Below are positions 1 to 31,815 of a DNA stretch of 64,000 nucleotides, piece by piece (position 1 is the first letter of the stretch; each line of letters opens with the position of its first letter). Source of the stretch: Gerris lacustris. Lineage: Eukaryota; Arthropoda; Insecta; Hemiptera; Gerridae. The stretch covers positions 28,977,505-29,041,504 of the forward strand of contig OX578276.1 in NCBI GenBank assembly GCA_951217055.1, in the 5' to 3' direction. The notes under the pieces were generated by a model that was not told where the DNA came from, did no database searches, and saw only the letters and a list, made by a program, of their open reading frames with translations. The position numbers were made by a program, and so were the translations under genes.

Positions 1-103
1 CCTTATATTAGTATACTATCACAGGCACTGGATAAGATATTAATCTTAACCCTCCAGTTATAGACATTGTCACATCCTATAGAACAACATGTACCAACAT
101 CTC

Positions 104-168
104 CGGTTAATGCCCTTAACCATGTAAAATGTCAAGACCAACAACCATCAGAAGCCTCACCGGAAATC
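104..168. repeat. short dispersed repeat, copy 1 (second copy at 1069-1140)
   Basis: A stretch of about 65-70 bp with the core TGCCCTTAAC, then AAAATGT and AAGACCAA, ending in CAGAAGC and CACCGG, occurs here and again at 1069-1140 in the same orientation with roughly 20 percent divergence. The two copies flank the hAT insertion at 177-727. The family is not recognised. Confidence 0.5.
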
Positions 169-176
169 TTAAGTAT

Positions 177-727
177 TAGTGATGGGCATCATAATCGATT
201 AAAATAATCGTTTAAATCGATTATGCAATAATAATCGAATGCTCGTAATCGTTTATTTATAATCGGTATATGAGACCGATTATTTGATCGCTCGAAGTTA
301 GTTCAACTCAATTCTACTTATGGAAACACCTAACTAGTTAAATTCCAAATTAGGATTCAATCCGTATTTAAACATCGTAGAAACTAGAAACGTAGTATTA
401 TGTAAGAATGTTTTATATTAATTAGAGATCAAGAAAGTGATAAGGGTTAAGAAGAAAATGAAGCAGCGATTATGAGTATGAGTAGTAGTTTAAAGACTTT
501 TCGTTATCGTGTCGTTTGCCGACAAAGCAAAAACCCGCGCTTTGTCGGGCGTCCGGCACGGCCGCTAAGTTCCCCGTATTTTAGGTATCGCAACTATTTG
601 TCTCCCCTTTTTTCTTTACTTTAACCCCCTCCTATAAAAAATAATCGATTGTGAAATCATTCGATTATTAGTATAATCGATTAAAAATAATCGATTGATT
701 GAAAAATATCGATTATGCCCATCTCTA
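177..727. mobile_element. hAT-type non-autonomous element (551 bp)
   Basis: The ends are imperfect inverted repeats, TAGTGATGGGC on the left and TAGAGATGGGC (reverse complement of the right end), each followed within a few bases by ATAATCGAT-type sequence. The element is flanked by an identical 8-bp duplication TTAAGTAT at 169-176 and 728-735. An 8-bp duplication with TAG-G-type ends is characteristic of hAT transposons. The interior is rich in ATAATCGATT motifs near both ends and has a GC-rich patch near 520-570. No transposase reading frame is visible, so it would need a transposase in trans. Confidence 0.85.
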
Positions 728-3244
728 TTAAGTATTGTGGTTATTATCATATCTTACATATGATAATAACCACAAAAAAAGTTCAGCTTTATTGACTGTA
801 TTAAGTAAATATATTTATTAATCAAATTAAATTTCAATTTTTACACCAACTTACAGTAAACTCCTGTATTCACTTTTCTACTACTTGTACCTGTATTACT
901 TTGCTATTTTTGAAGTATTTATAATAAATAAATAAACCATCCTTGAATAAGCAATGCAATAAGTAAGAATCAACAATAAGATGAAGTCGTTGTTTGGTTC
1001 AGTCACTTGATGGTAAACAGTTTAAAAATTGTATAGTTTACATCCTCAAAACAACATAAATCTACTTCCCCAGTTATTGCCCTTAACTGTGCAAAATGTT
1101 AAGACCAATCAATACCCACCAGAAGCAGTCACCATCGGAAAAACCAAATATTTCATAAATAATATATGAATAATATAGTTTTCTCTATATTAAATAATTG
1201 AATAAAACGCAGAAGTGACCACAGTATAATCTAAACCTTATTGGAGAATATATTAATACACATATATTTTCTACCACTTTAGTTGGAAATGAATCAGATA
1301 AGATGTAATACTTTTATCCAGCCAACTCAAGTTGAAACCACTTTTACTAAATATGTTTTTAAGATACTAAAGAACTTTTTTATTAACAGAAATTTTTAAA
1401 TAAGTGCTGTCAGTCATCTTTTATCTATGCACATACTTGGTGCCTAAACTACTAAACCGATTTCATTTAAAAATATAAATATTCAGAAAAGTAACAAAGG
1501 TTAAATCAATGATTCAATTTTAGCTCTAAATTCAGAGATGCTAATCTAACCATAGTTAAATAAATTTGATTTCATTGCAAATTAATAATAAATAAGATAT
1601 TTCCCAGGAAAAAATAGATTCTGAAATGAATTCACACAAAGATAAAAAAGGAGTTAAAAAAAAAAAAACCTAAAACCTCCATGGCTTAACAGACCGTGGA
1701 GGGCTTAGCCCTACCAAAGGGCTTACACAAACTATGTCCAATGGGTGTGGCTCTATCAGCTGTATAAACCTCATAATTGACAAGTGCAGATACCTCTTCA
1801 CTTTACTCAAATTCTTATTAACACATAATTCAATTTCATTGTGTGCACGGTTTAAACCTCAGGTTAACATACAATTAAAAATAACTTTTACCCCTTGTTC
1901 ACCCACTGTAAAATATTAAAAAGGCCAAGTTTAATTTTTTAAAGGGTTAAAATATTATTGTAATACATGACAAATACAATAATAGTAATAATAAAGCCTA
2001 AATTTAAAATCGTAACTGGAACTGGCACTAAATAAAAACCAATTAACAGTTTCAGCCCAGCATGATGCGCATTTCATTCATTTTTTTATTTTATTTTATT
2101 TTTTTATTATTATGATATTATATATTTTTTAATTACCTTTCTTACTATATTTGTCAACACAATTAAAGTATAAAAATAAATGTTATTGGTTATGCTGGTT
2201 TGGCATACTTTCCCAGCCAACATGACACATATATCCATTACTATATTAATTAATCATTAATTAAACATTGGAATGTTTTGAACAGGGAAAATGTTTAGAT
2301 AACAAATCTAAAACAAAACAACTTCTTTTTAACACGTAAGTAAAACGACTAACGACAATTAAAAGGAAGATATGAGCTAGAATTTAAATCAAAAATTATT
2401 TTATAATAGTATTCCTAGCTGATTAATAACAATATGGATTATCGAGAGAGAAATACATAAAAAGTAGGGATAGAGAGGATCAGACAAAATATAAATAAAA
2501 ATAGTGGATTAGGTAACCGAAATTTCAGAAAATTTGATTTCCTTATTTAAGGTAAAAGTAAGAGTAAGGAAATACATTTGAAGAGGGAAACACTTTTTCC
2601 CCAACACGTCAGTAAAACCACAATTTTTAATTTTACTTTTAATTGATCCTTGCTATACCCAATTTTTAAGTCTTTAACTACAGGTATAGGGTTAGACATT
2701 AATGGGGGTTAAAGTATGAAAGGAAACAGCTGATGACAGATTAAGCAAGAAGCTGGTAGAATATTCTAAATATTCAGTAGATGCTTCAAAGAGCATTAAA
2801 CATAATGGTTTTATTAGCCTTCATCTTTCTCTTAACTCATGAAGAGACACTCTTTGCCACTATTGTAAAGATGTATAAAACAGAGTGAGCATGTTAGCTC
2901 TGTCTGGTCATGAGAAGGTAGAATCTGATATAATCTCTACATCTATAGAGTAGCTATCCATTCATCCCCTGATAATCGGAGAAAATTATGATTTTTTTTT
3001 TATTCCGGGGGCTTTTACTCCCGAAGAATCTGACCACTTAGGTGGGTCTAACAATCAAACCCGGGTCGGAGAACCAAATCTTCACATTTGTATGAAGTGT
3101 TACTCAGTAAACCATGTCTTATCTACCATCTCGATTATTTATCGAACTGATAATGTCGACCATAGTTTTCCAGGCCACAACCTTTTGTTTATGCAAATTG
3201 CTGGAAGGGCATTGAGGTGGCAGTCCAGAAATTGACCCAGATCT
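728..3244. other. intergenic, no gene recognised
   Basis: Very AT-rich sequence without a convincing exon on either strand. It holds the second copy of a short dispersed repeat (1069-1140), simple A/T tracts, and a GC-richer block at about 2995-3240 that continues into a 5S-like segment. The only short open stretch (1734-1919, plus) has no recognisable similarity and no splice context. Confidence 0.5.
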
Positions 3245-3325
3245 GTGTGGTCACCCATCCAACAAGTGACCATGCCCAATGCAGCTTAACCTAATTGATA
3301 GAGCCAACCGTTCTCCCCTACGAGC
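3245..3325 (-). repeat. 5S rRNA-derived segment (SINE3-like)
   Basis: Read on the minus strand, the segment runs GAACGGTT, ATCA, GTTAAGCTGCATTGGGC, ATGGTCACT, then GGATGGGTGACCAC. The order and spacing match the middle of animal 5S rRNA (GGTTCTCGTCCGATCA, TTAAGCAGCGTCGGGC, GGTTAGTACTT, GGATGGGGGACC), which includes the internal promoter region. Divergence is too high for a functional 5S gene. A 5S-derived SINE or a 5S pseudogene is the likely explanation. The flanking 2995-3420 sequence is probably part of the same repeat. Confidence 0.6.
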
Positions 3326-3444
3326 AACCCAGCTCCCTGTGAACATGGGAATGTAGGATCCCACTTCTATAGGAGGTAGCTACGCATTCATCTCGTGATG
3401 CTTGGTGAATATAAGAAGCATAGAGGAAGTGGTGCCCTAGCTAA

Positions 3445-3814
3445 AAGGCCCTAAACACGACCAGACCAAACTCCCCGACAATGCTTGTCGGGGCCGCCTC
3501 TACACACGACACGACACGACCACCCGACACAACCAAACTCCTCAACAATCCTTGTCGGGGCCGTCTCTACACACGACCCGACACGACCAAACTCCTCTCT
3601 TTATAGCAAGTTTGGTCGGGGTTTGGTCGGGTTGAGGAGTCGGCCAACAGCGCTACACACAAACTGACCCGACAGGAACCGGGGGTGGGGAGCTCCTGAC
3701 GGTCGGGTCCGGCAGTTTTAGTCCGCCGACAAGCCTACACACGCTCCAACTGTCGGGGCCAACCCCATTCACCCTGACGGTCGGGTGGTCGTGTCGGGTT
3801 GTGTGTAGGGCCTT
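3445..3814. mobile_element. PIF/Harbinger-like MITE (370 bp) at the 3' end of a minus-strand ORF
   Basis: The ends are inverted, AAGGCCCTA on the left and TAGGGCCTT on the right, continuing into CACGACC/GGTCGTG-rich subterminal repeats. The flanks are TAA at 3442-3444 and 3815-3817, the 3-bp TWA duplication usual for PIF/Harbinger elements. The interior is made of direct and inverted repeats of motifs such as CTTGTCGGGGCCG and GGTCGGG and is GC-rich relative to its surroundings. There is no transposase. It lies directly downstream (minus strand) of the exon-like frame at 3818-3895 and supplies its stop codon. Confidence 0.85.
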
Positions 3815-6800
3815 TAAGGAACCTCTTCCAGTGATCTTCAAGAAGGACCTTTGCCGGAGTTTTAAAGCCCTCTGGTAAAGTACAAGTATAATCAACTAAA
3901 CTACCAGCAAGATTAATTAAGATCAATAAAACATTTATACACAGGAGATCAACAATTACATACCAAATATTTAAACCAAATTAGCTCTTTGCCTCTTTCT
4001 AATAATAAAAATAATTTCTCGTTCATGGAAAGAAAAAAAATGTAAACACATAACTCAGCCATATCATTAAAAAATAAATAAAATAACAGGGGTCTACAAT
4101 TTTTTTAGTTTATGAAGCCCTTAGGGTATGAAAGTTTCCAATAGCACTCATAGTTTCACTAGGTATTTCATTTCAGTAAATAAAAAAAAAAAAAATCACA
4201 GCTTCCCAACAAACTAGTTGAGAAACCCAAGTGGGAGCTTTAGATCGAATCTTAACAACTTGACCTCACTGGCCATTGGTGAGGTTTGAAAATAATAACG
4301 TGCTCTGAACACTAACAAAATTACTTGCATGAAATTATTTTGTAGACATTTGGGTTTATAATTAGTGTTGCTTACGTTAAGTTTGTAACACAAATAGTAT
4401 TCTTGAAGGGACGGACTAAGCGCTCAGCATCATAAGGTACATTGGTAGCTACCAAATTTAAGTGACCTCTGCTAGTCTCATAAACCAAAATATAGGAGTC
4501 AGTGTTCTGCGTCAACAATAGTTATAAAGGGCCAACTGCTAGGCCCTGCCTCGTCACGGCATGTTACTTCAAAGATTATTATTATATTATTTCATATATT
4601 AAGAATCAAAATATAGACTAGCAGTCTAGTTTTACAATTACACAGTCCGGTATTCAAATTATATTCATATGGGTATTTTATTCTTTCATCCCCCCTATGG
4701 TTGAACCCAAATCGAGTCTGAAGGCATTGATTCGGCCACTTCACATCTCAATGTCTTATCTACCTGGGATTCAAACTATCATCAGGTACATTGATAATGC
4801 CCATTGCTTCAGACGAGAGTTTGCGAGTATGTTAGCATATTATTACAATTGGCACCAACCTTTTATGTGGATTCATTTTTTCTAAGAACAAACTTCGCTA
4901 ACCAATTATATATATTAATAAAATACAGTGAAAACTTTTAACATGAAACTGAGGGGACAGAAATATTTTTTCGTGTTAAGAGAATTACAATATTTTCGAT
5001 GTCAAATCACCGTATCCTACCTATCACCGAATTGGAAAACTAACCAATAAATTAAATACAATATGAACATTTTTAACAATACAATAGCCTTGGTCAGTGG
5101 ACCGTCAGGCGATAACTAATACAATATCTCTTTATAATCCTTATAATATGTGAGAAATAATTCAAAATAAGACAAAAAAAGTTGGTTACTAGGAGATCGG
5201 TGAAATTCACAGTTACACAGAAACCGGTGCCACAAGAGGGGGTTGCTTAGATAAACATTATCTCTCGTACCACCCGAACTCCCTTTGATGTCGGTATTTC
5301 AAAGCTGAGTTAAAGGTTACTCTCGCCTGGGTGTTTCATTTTTATTTCAGACCCCTCTACATTCTCGCCGGCTTAAATAAGGTTTATATATGTTGTTTGA
5401 TCCGGTTTCATAAATCGTTTCTGAGATTTTTGTTTTGTATTAAAAGAAACATGTATGGAAATGCCTAGTGTTTTGTTGGGACCGCAGTATTATTTTGTTT
5501 TAACCGATTTTTCATGTTAAGCATTTTTGTGCTAAACGGTTTTCACTGTAGATTAAAGAATACAAAACAAATTAGTAAGGTAAAATTTCAACAGAATAAT
5601 ATTGAATTAAATAAACATTTGGAATTCAAGATTATTTTTTAAACTACCAACTGCAGAGTAACCAGGAAGAACTTTATGACCTCTTTTAATATTTATATTT
5701 TCACAAAAGATAGAGGTTGTATAAATTGTTCAGTGACAATAGGTTGGTAACAGCCTCACTGAAATGGGTCATGAGACAATCTACTATCTACTACCAGCAC
5801 TTGGGCTCTAAGATCTTCTCCATGATAACAAAAGAGAGCTATAAATCTATGGTGTTACAACTTCAAATAGGAAACTGGGTGCAGGGAAGCACCTACACAA
5901 TAATCTATGTTAATGAATTTTAAGAAATTGCCTCTCTACGTAAAATCTAATTTTCAAGGAGAGAAAATTTCTTAAAATCTTTTATTATTACCTCAGCATT
6001 AATATTTTTATTTGACATTAATAAATCCTAGTAAATTAACTCCTTGGCCCTGTTCTAAACCAAACTTATTCTAGATTTTCAATTGTCCATTAAATAATTT
6101 ATGGAGGATATTTTTGTTCAAGATGGTCAGTTCAAGATTTTAATATTTTGTTGCCTACAAGTTTTTTTGCCAAACTAACTGATTAACCATGATAAATTGC
6201 TTATGAAATTACACAATTCAAGATAAAAAATCTATTTATGTTTAAGTTCTTCGATAATTCTTTAGTTTTATTGTTAAATAAGTTTCATAAAATTATGAAA
6301 ATATTATCAAGGGTTAAAAATCTAAACTTTATCAAGAAAATTTGTCTGAGAACAACATAAAACTAACTAACAGGTACTTAGCAAGAAGCAACTAAGGAAA
6401 AATAGAAAAAACCTAAAAAGAAGAGAGACTAAATGGATTTTTTTATTTATGATTATAGTACTTTAGTATTTCAGAAGTTTATATTTCCTCAAATTTTCTG
6501 TAACAACTACTCAGAAGTTAATGAAATATTATCTTAGTCACTCAAGGGCAATTTATTTGGTTTAAAAACAATTATGCAATTCAAAAATTGATTTTGAAAT
6601 ATAAAATTCGTACAATATTGCACTTCTTCAGCAACATCTAATCATCTCAAATTCTATTATAATATTATTTTGTATAATTATTGAAAATGGAGATTAATAG
6701 TAGGTATACTTTGATAATTACTTACTTTTATCTTAAGTTAATCTAGATAGTTTACCAAGCAAAAGTTTGGAATATTTTTATAATAAGAACTAGCAAATAC

Positions 6801-7683
6801 AATGAGAAATAAAAGAAAAATTCTGCCCTATCTTATCAGTAAGTTTAAACATTTTATTCCATTAGTCTCACATTCAATATTTGATCAAATTGCACTTAAA
6901 TCAAATTAATATAATTGTTGATATCTGATTCCAATTAATGTCGAACGTGTCTGATCATTTTTCTATAGTTAATGAAATAAGAAAAGACGTTAACTATACC
7001 TATAACTTGTGATAAGTTATCACCTATGACATTTAAAAACGTAAATGGTGGTATAGTGGTTTAAATTTAAAAAGAACGAGTGGTTGGTTCAAATGAATAG
7101 AGAGGTTTGAATGCAGTCATATATGTATTTAGAGAATGAGGCAATAGACGAAGGGAGCAATACTTGCGTGTTATTAAACTCATTATAAGACTCTCTAGTC
7201 TATTTCCTATTTAGTACCGAACTAAATACAACATCTAATCAATATTAGCAAAGACCGAAAGAGATTTAGAGTTCTGCGGGCAATTAGTTTCAAATATTTG
7301 TCGCTAATGATCAAGCAACGAAAATATTTCTAGGCGAATATATTCTTTGTTGTGGACGATAAGGTCAAGGCCGTCGCTCTTTGACAGATGATTATTTATC
7401 GACTATTCCTAATTTCGAATATTTTAAAGAAAATGTCTACGAGAGATTATTATTATTCGGTCGTTTATATTGAAATATAAAAGTCAATTTGGGAGGTGTG
7501 ATCAGTAATGGTCGAACATACGAAGGCGATAGGAACACCCACCTCGGACTCAAACCTAATATGCACCTTCCGAGAACTTTACGCACTGTTCACTATTTAC
7601 TATAACGTTTAATTTCGATAAAAACAATTGAAATTACCTGGTTTTTTGGAAGAATCGACGATATGTTCCTGGTTATCGGCCAT
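3735..7683 (-). CDS. small unidentified minus-strand gene (two exons proposed)
   Basis: Exon 1 (7683 down to 7638) starts with an ATG in a good context (GAAAATGGCC), encodes MADNQEHIVDSSKKP and stops at a GTAATT donor in phase 1. A compatible exon starts at 3895 after a TAG acceptor; it encodes VDYTCTLPEGFKTPA, then KVLLEDHWKRFL, and the junction is in frame (G plus TT). Beyond residue FL the reading frame enters the MITE at 3814 and ends at the stop at 3735-3737, so about 26 C-terminal residues come from transposon DNA. Without the MITE the frame would stop two codons after the same leucine. The predicted product is 68 aa, charged, with no signal peptide or membrane segment. I do not recognise the family. 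The start exon is better supported than the second exon, and additional exons are possible. The gene is divergent from ACAT2. Confidence 0.35.
3896..7637. other. putative intron of the small minus-strand gene; repeats only
   Basis: AT-rich sequence with no other convincing exon seen on either strand. Two GC-richer patches, about 4430-4560 and 5170-5360, look like degraded interspersed repeats (mixed stop codons in all frames). The plus-strand open stretch at 5717-5923 lacks similarity or splice sites and is probably chance. Confidence 0.4.
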
Positions 7684-8260
7684 TTTCCACCACAACTGCT
7701 TAACTCACTTCACTACACACAGGTTGTAAAGAAAGGTTACATTCAACATATGACGTATTTCAAATAACAGAACAAAAACTTATTTTAATCTCAAACAGTT
7801 TTAGACGAGAAGCGACTCGATTTTCAGACAACTAATTAAACGGAAATACGGACAGTCGGTTTTATAAAGTGAATATTTGATTTTAAAGACCTCACTGGTT
7901 GAAAAAGTGAGAAATATAACCTAGAACAACGAGTGAATTATGGAAAGCTCTAAAGAAGAAAAAAAAGAAAGCCGATTTGAAGTAGGGAAAGAAAAAAAGG
8001 AAGAAGCATGTGTGATAAGAATGATAACACAATGAAATAAAAATAATAAAGGTCGTTCTTTTTTTCCTGTGGCTCTTTGTATTGTAAATTCATAGGCTCA
8101 ACATTTTCAAGGTTACATAGGTTGGCTGGAGTACCGGTGGGGAAAGCTGTCGAAAGTGGGAATTCCTTGTCCAGTCCGTCTTGAGAATCCCAACAATTAA
8201 CTCGTCCTCATATTACATTTACAACTTTCCACTAATTTTCCAACTTCAAATTGTAGAGTT
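7684..8260. promoter_or_regulatory. candidate bidirectional promoter region
   Basis: The start codon of the small minus-strand gene (7683) and that of ACAT2 (8261, plus) face away from each other with 577 bp between them. Any core promoters and 5' UTRs for both must lie here unless upstream non-coding exons exist. No clear TATA box or initiator could be assigned by eye. This is inferred from gene layout only. Confidence 0.35.
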
Positions 8261-28337
<20,077 letters not shown>

Positions 28338-31058
28338 TAGCATCTAAATAGCAATACTTAGACACATAATTTGGACTGATTAAGATGCCTTAAATATCCT
28401 GATAATGCTTCACTTATATATCGGAGTGCCTTGTTAGGGTCATATTTTTTATGAGCGTACTTATTAAGTTAGTAAAAGAATTAGCTAGGTACAAAGATAT
28501 GCCTTTTGTAATGTCAACTAATTTCTCATTCCTGATGTATTTTGTTATATCATAACTCTAGTTGATTTTACTGTAAAACTGTCGTATAGACAAGTAGGGA
28601 GGGGGAATTTCAGCTAAAAATAGCTATAAAAATGATCTGCATATAAAATTTACAATCACTTCATTCAATTTCATTATTATTTTTGCAATCTCTCTCTTTT
28701 ATTTTAATCTCATGATTTTCTATATACAACCCTTCAAATATGGGTATCATCAATAGAAGGTGACAATAATGTACATTTTTTGAAACCCTGATGTAATCCC
28801 TAAGAAATTCCATGTTATGCTATTATGTGAGGACCTTTTGTATTGTATAATCTCAGGTATACCTACAATTATTTATTTATTTTATGAGGGGGGTACTTCA
28901 CAGCAAGTGGTAAGAGGGTATCAGATATACATATACCCTTAGTTGAAAGGCTTAAGTTATAAATTACTTTATTTTTTACATAGAATTTTAAAGAAAGCAA
29001 TCTGAAAGTGTATTTATTTATTTTTAATATCTCAGTGCTTTATTAGTTTTAAGGCCTAATTTTTTCATAGTTATTATTAATTACTTAATATACCAGTATG
29101 CCTACAAAGGAAGACATTTAAGTATTGGCTTGTGTTTAATAATTGGATCTTTCTCTAAGTAGAGTGGAATTTGAAATCCAAAAATGTAAATAATTCATTC
29201 CTTTTGTGGACTTATTCTGTAAAATGCCAGGGAAATAAATGCTGTCCCTCTTTACATAAGATTAGAAAAATGATGTAATCAATATGGGACAGTGTTACTT
29301 TAAACAATTAAGAATCTTTTTAAAGTTAAAACTTCTTAAAAAACTCATTGTCTCTGCAGTATATGCCAGTTTTGTAAAACTTTATTATCAAAAACAGAAG
29401 TAATCAGATGCTCCATGCAAGTAACACTCCTCATCCTGGGAGAAACAAATGTTAACTTCATGCCAAGGTTGCCAGTCGAGACCAATTTAAACAAGTCTGC
29501 AAACCTTAAAACAGGAAATGAAGTGGAACTCATGGGAACGCACTAGGGCGGAAAAAAAAAGAGGAATCCTTCACCTTTAGCGAGTTTGTTTACATTTAAC
29601 AAAACTAATTTGCTGTTTGTTTAATTAAAGTAACTGTTTATATCGAGTTTTTAGTGAAAAATAATGAGTGATTTAAGTGATTATGAGTAAAATGAGGAGA
29701 ATAATGCGCCTCCCGAAATAATTAATTCGGCACAAAATACAACTAATGAATTAATGTCATCTTAATCAAAAGAGAAATACTAACTTACATACAGGAAGTT
29801 TATTAATTTTTTTAATGTATTTATTATTAAAATCCACAATCGTAGATAAAATACGGTACCCAACTCGTGCGAAAACTACATTTTGCTTTGCTCTTGTGGT
29901 TTTACCCTCGAGTCGCTGCAAAATGCTACTTTCCGCACTAGACGCGTAATGTACCTACTATTTCTTACGTATTTAATCTGCATATTGAGACATCCAAGGG
30001 AATGAAAAAAATACAACTATTAATTTTTTTGGGCTCTTTCAGTTTGGTTGTTGCGATGCTACTTATTTAAACAAAGTAACAACTTATTAGATTCATTGAA
30101 AAAAAGTTTGAAACAATAATGGACCTAAATTTCACTCTATCTAAAGAATGACCACTCTATGAAAGAATGATGGAGAACTTAAAGGATTTCTTTATGCCTT
30201 TGTACACGATAAATTCTCTTAACTGTGGTAAAGAACTAAGATACTGCTTCTTCATATTGGCTTTAGACAGTTAAGATCACATTTTTGTGTTGCTAAAATT
30301 ACTTAGTGCCATCTCTCTAATGATGACAATGACAGCTTCTGCTTTAAAAACGTTTTCACCTTGATAGAGCTATTGTTAGGCAGTATATTAATTTTTGGCA
30401 CAAGTTTGAAATGAGTCCACTTTTGAATTTAGAAGATTTAATATCGGACTGATGTGGTCCTTCTACCAAGTAATTAATATCTTAATTTATTAAATGTGGG
30501 CGAGGGGAGCAAAGGCGGTTATTTGTCAGAATGATCTGAATAACTTTTAAGGATCTGCAGTCTTGGGACTTCTTTCTAATCTCTCACCAAATTGCATTTA
30601 GTTAAGACATCATAATATTTCTCAAGGTTTCCAAGCCCTGTCTATCCTCTGAATAATCAGTAAAGCTCTCGTTTTCTTATTTAGTTGAAATATAAAACTA
30701 ATACTTAGTTTTATTTCTATATGAGTAAAGGTCATGCATTTATGGTTAATACTTTTTTTGGCTAATTAAATGTCATTTAATGTTATTTTTACTAAGAAAT
30801 TATCTCTTAAGTACTACTGAGTATATTTTTGAGTTAGTCAAGACAATATATAATAAGTATAAATTGTTTAATTATTTTTGGTTAGTACTAACTCCACTTT
30901 GCTATTGGCAAGCAATTTAAACCCCCCTGTGGACCCAAATAGAATTAACTGCATAAAAGGAACACTTACATGAAAAAATTAAATTGAGATGATAATAATG
31001 CAATATTATCTTATCCTTTAATATATTATCTTATTCTTGCTAAAATCAATAGAAAGTA
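28338..31058. other. ACAT2 3' UTR and intergenic flank
   Basis: No further gene recognised. An AATAAA at 29234-29239 is a possible polyadenylation signal for ACAT2, though AATAAA-like words are frequent in such AT-rich DNA. Near 29664 (plus) a start ATGAGTGATTTAAGTGATTA opens an acidic Ser/Asn/Glu-rich frame broken by one TAA after eight codons and then open to about 29766. It may be a decayed ORF. GCACTAGGGCGGAAA at 29539 and an inverted TTTCCGCACTAG near 29931 could be the ends of a MITE. Confidence 0.4.
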
Positions 31059-31815
31059 CAGTAGAGTCTCGTTTATCCGGACCCCGCTAGTCCGGACATC
31101 CGTATAATCCGGACGGGCCAAAAACTATGTACAAATTGGAACCAGGGCCTGTTAAGATTTATTAATTGTTAAGATAATTGGAGTTTCTGCTTTTATTGTC
31201 TATTAAAATGTATAAAATTGTTCCTAGTATAGTTTATAGGTGTATATTCTAACAGTCTAACACGAGGAATACCCGGTATTTTGTTAAAAATTAACAGATT
31301 TAAGAATAAGTAAGAACATTGATAAATCTGTTTCGGTTCCATAGAAATGTAGGGCGGAAGATATAAAGGAAGTGTATTCCAGGAAGTACAATTATATGTG
31401 ACTGAGATGGGGAAGGGTTTTAAGAAACATGTAGTGGCGGCTCAACCCAGTTCCATGAAATTGTGCCAAGCCAACAATGTCTAATGTCTCAACTTTTTGT
31501 GAAATGATTATCGCTCCTCGAATTTCATATCAGAACAGCCTGTTTCTCAGGAAGTCTCTTCTGTACCTGCCACCTATATAATAGATTGTCATTTTATTTT
31601 AATTCATTTGATATTTGACATGACTGGTGACAGAACAGCTCTTAACTTAAATAGTGGACCTACATTGTACAAGCATGTTTTGGAGACTAATAGAAGTAAT
31701 TTTTACGATAAAAACCTCGATTACCAAAGCTTGTTCTACAGACACATTAAAACTGATTCTGTTTAATCCGGACTGGGTTCGGTCCTGTTAAACCCGGATT
31801 AGCGAGACTCTACTG
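31059..31815. mobile_element. pogo/Tigger-like MITE, copy 3 (757 bp)
   Basis: Same family and ends as the copies at 15710 and 26151, with TA on both flanks (31057-31058 and 31816-31817). It lacks the internal tandem duplication of copy 2 and is very similar to copy 1 throughout. It lies between ACAT2 and the last LSM10 exon. Confidence 0.9.
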
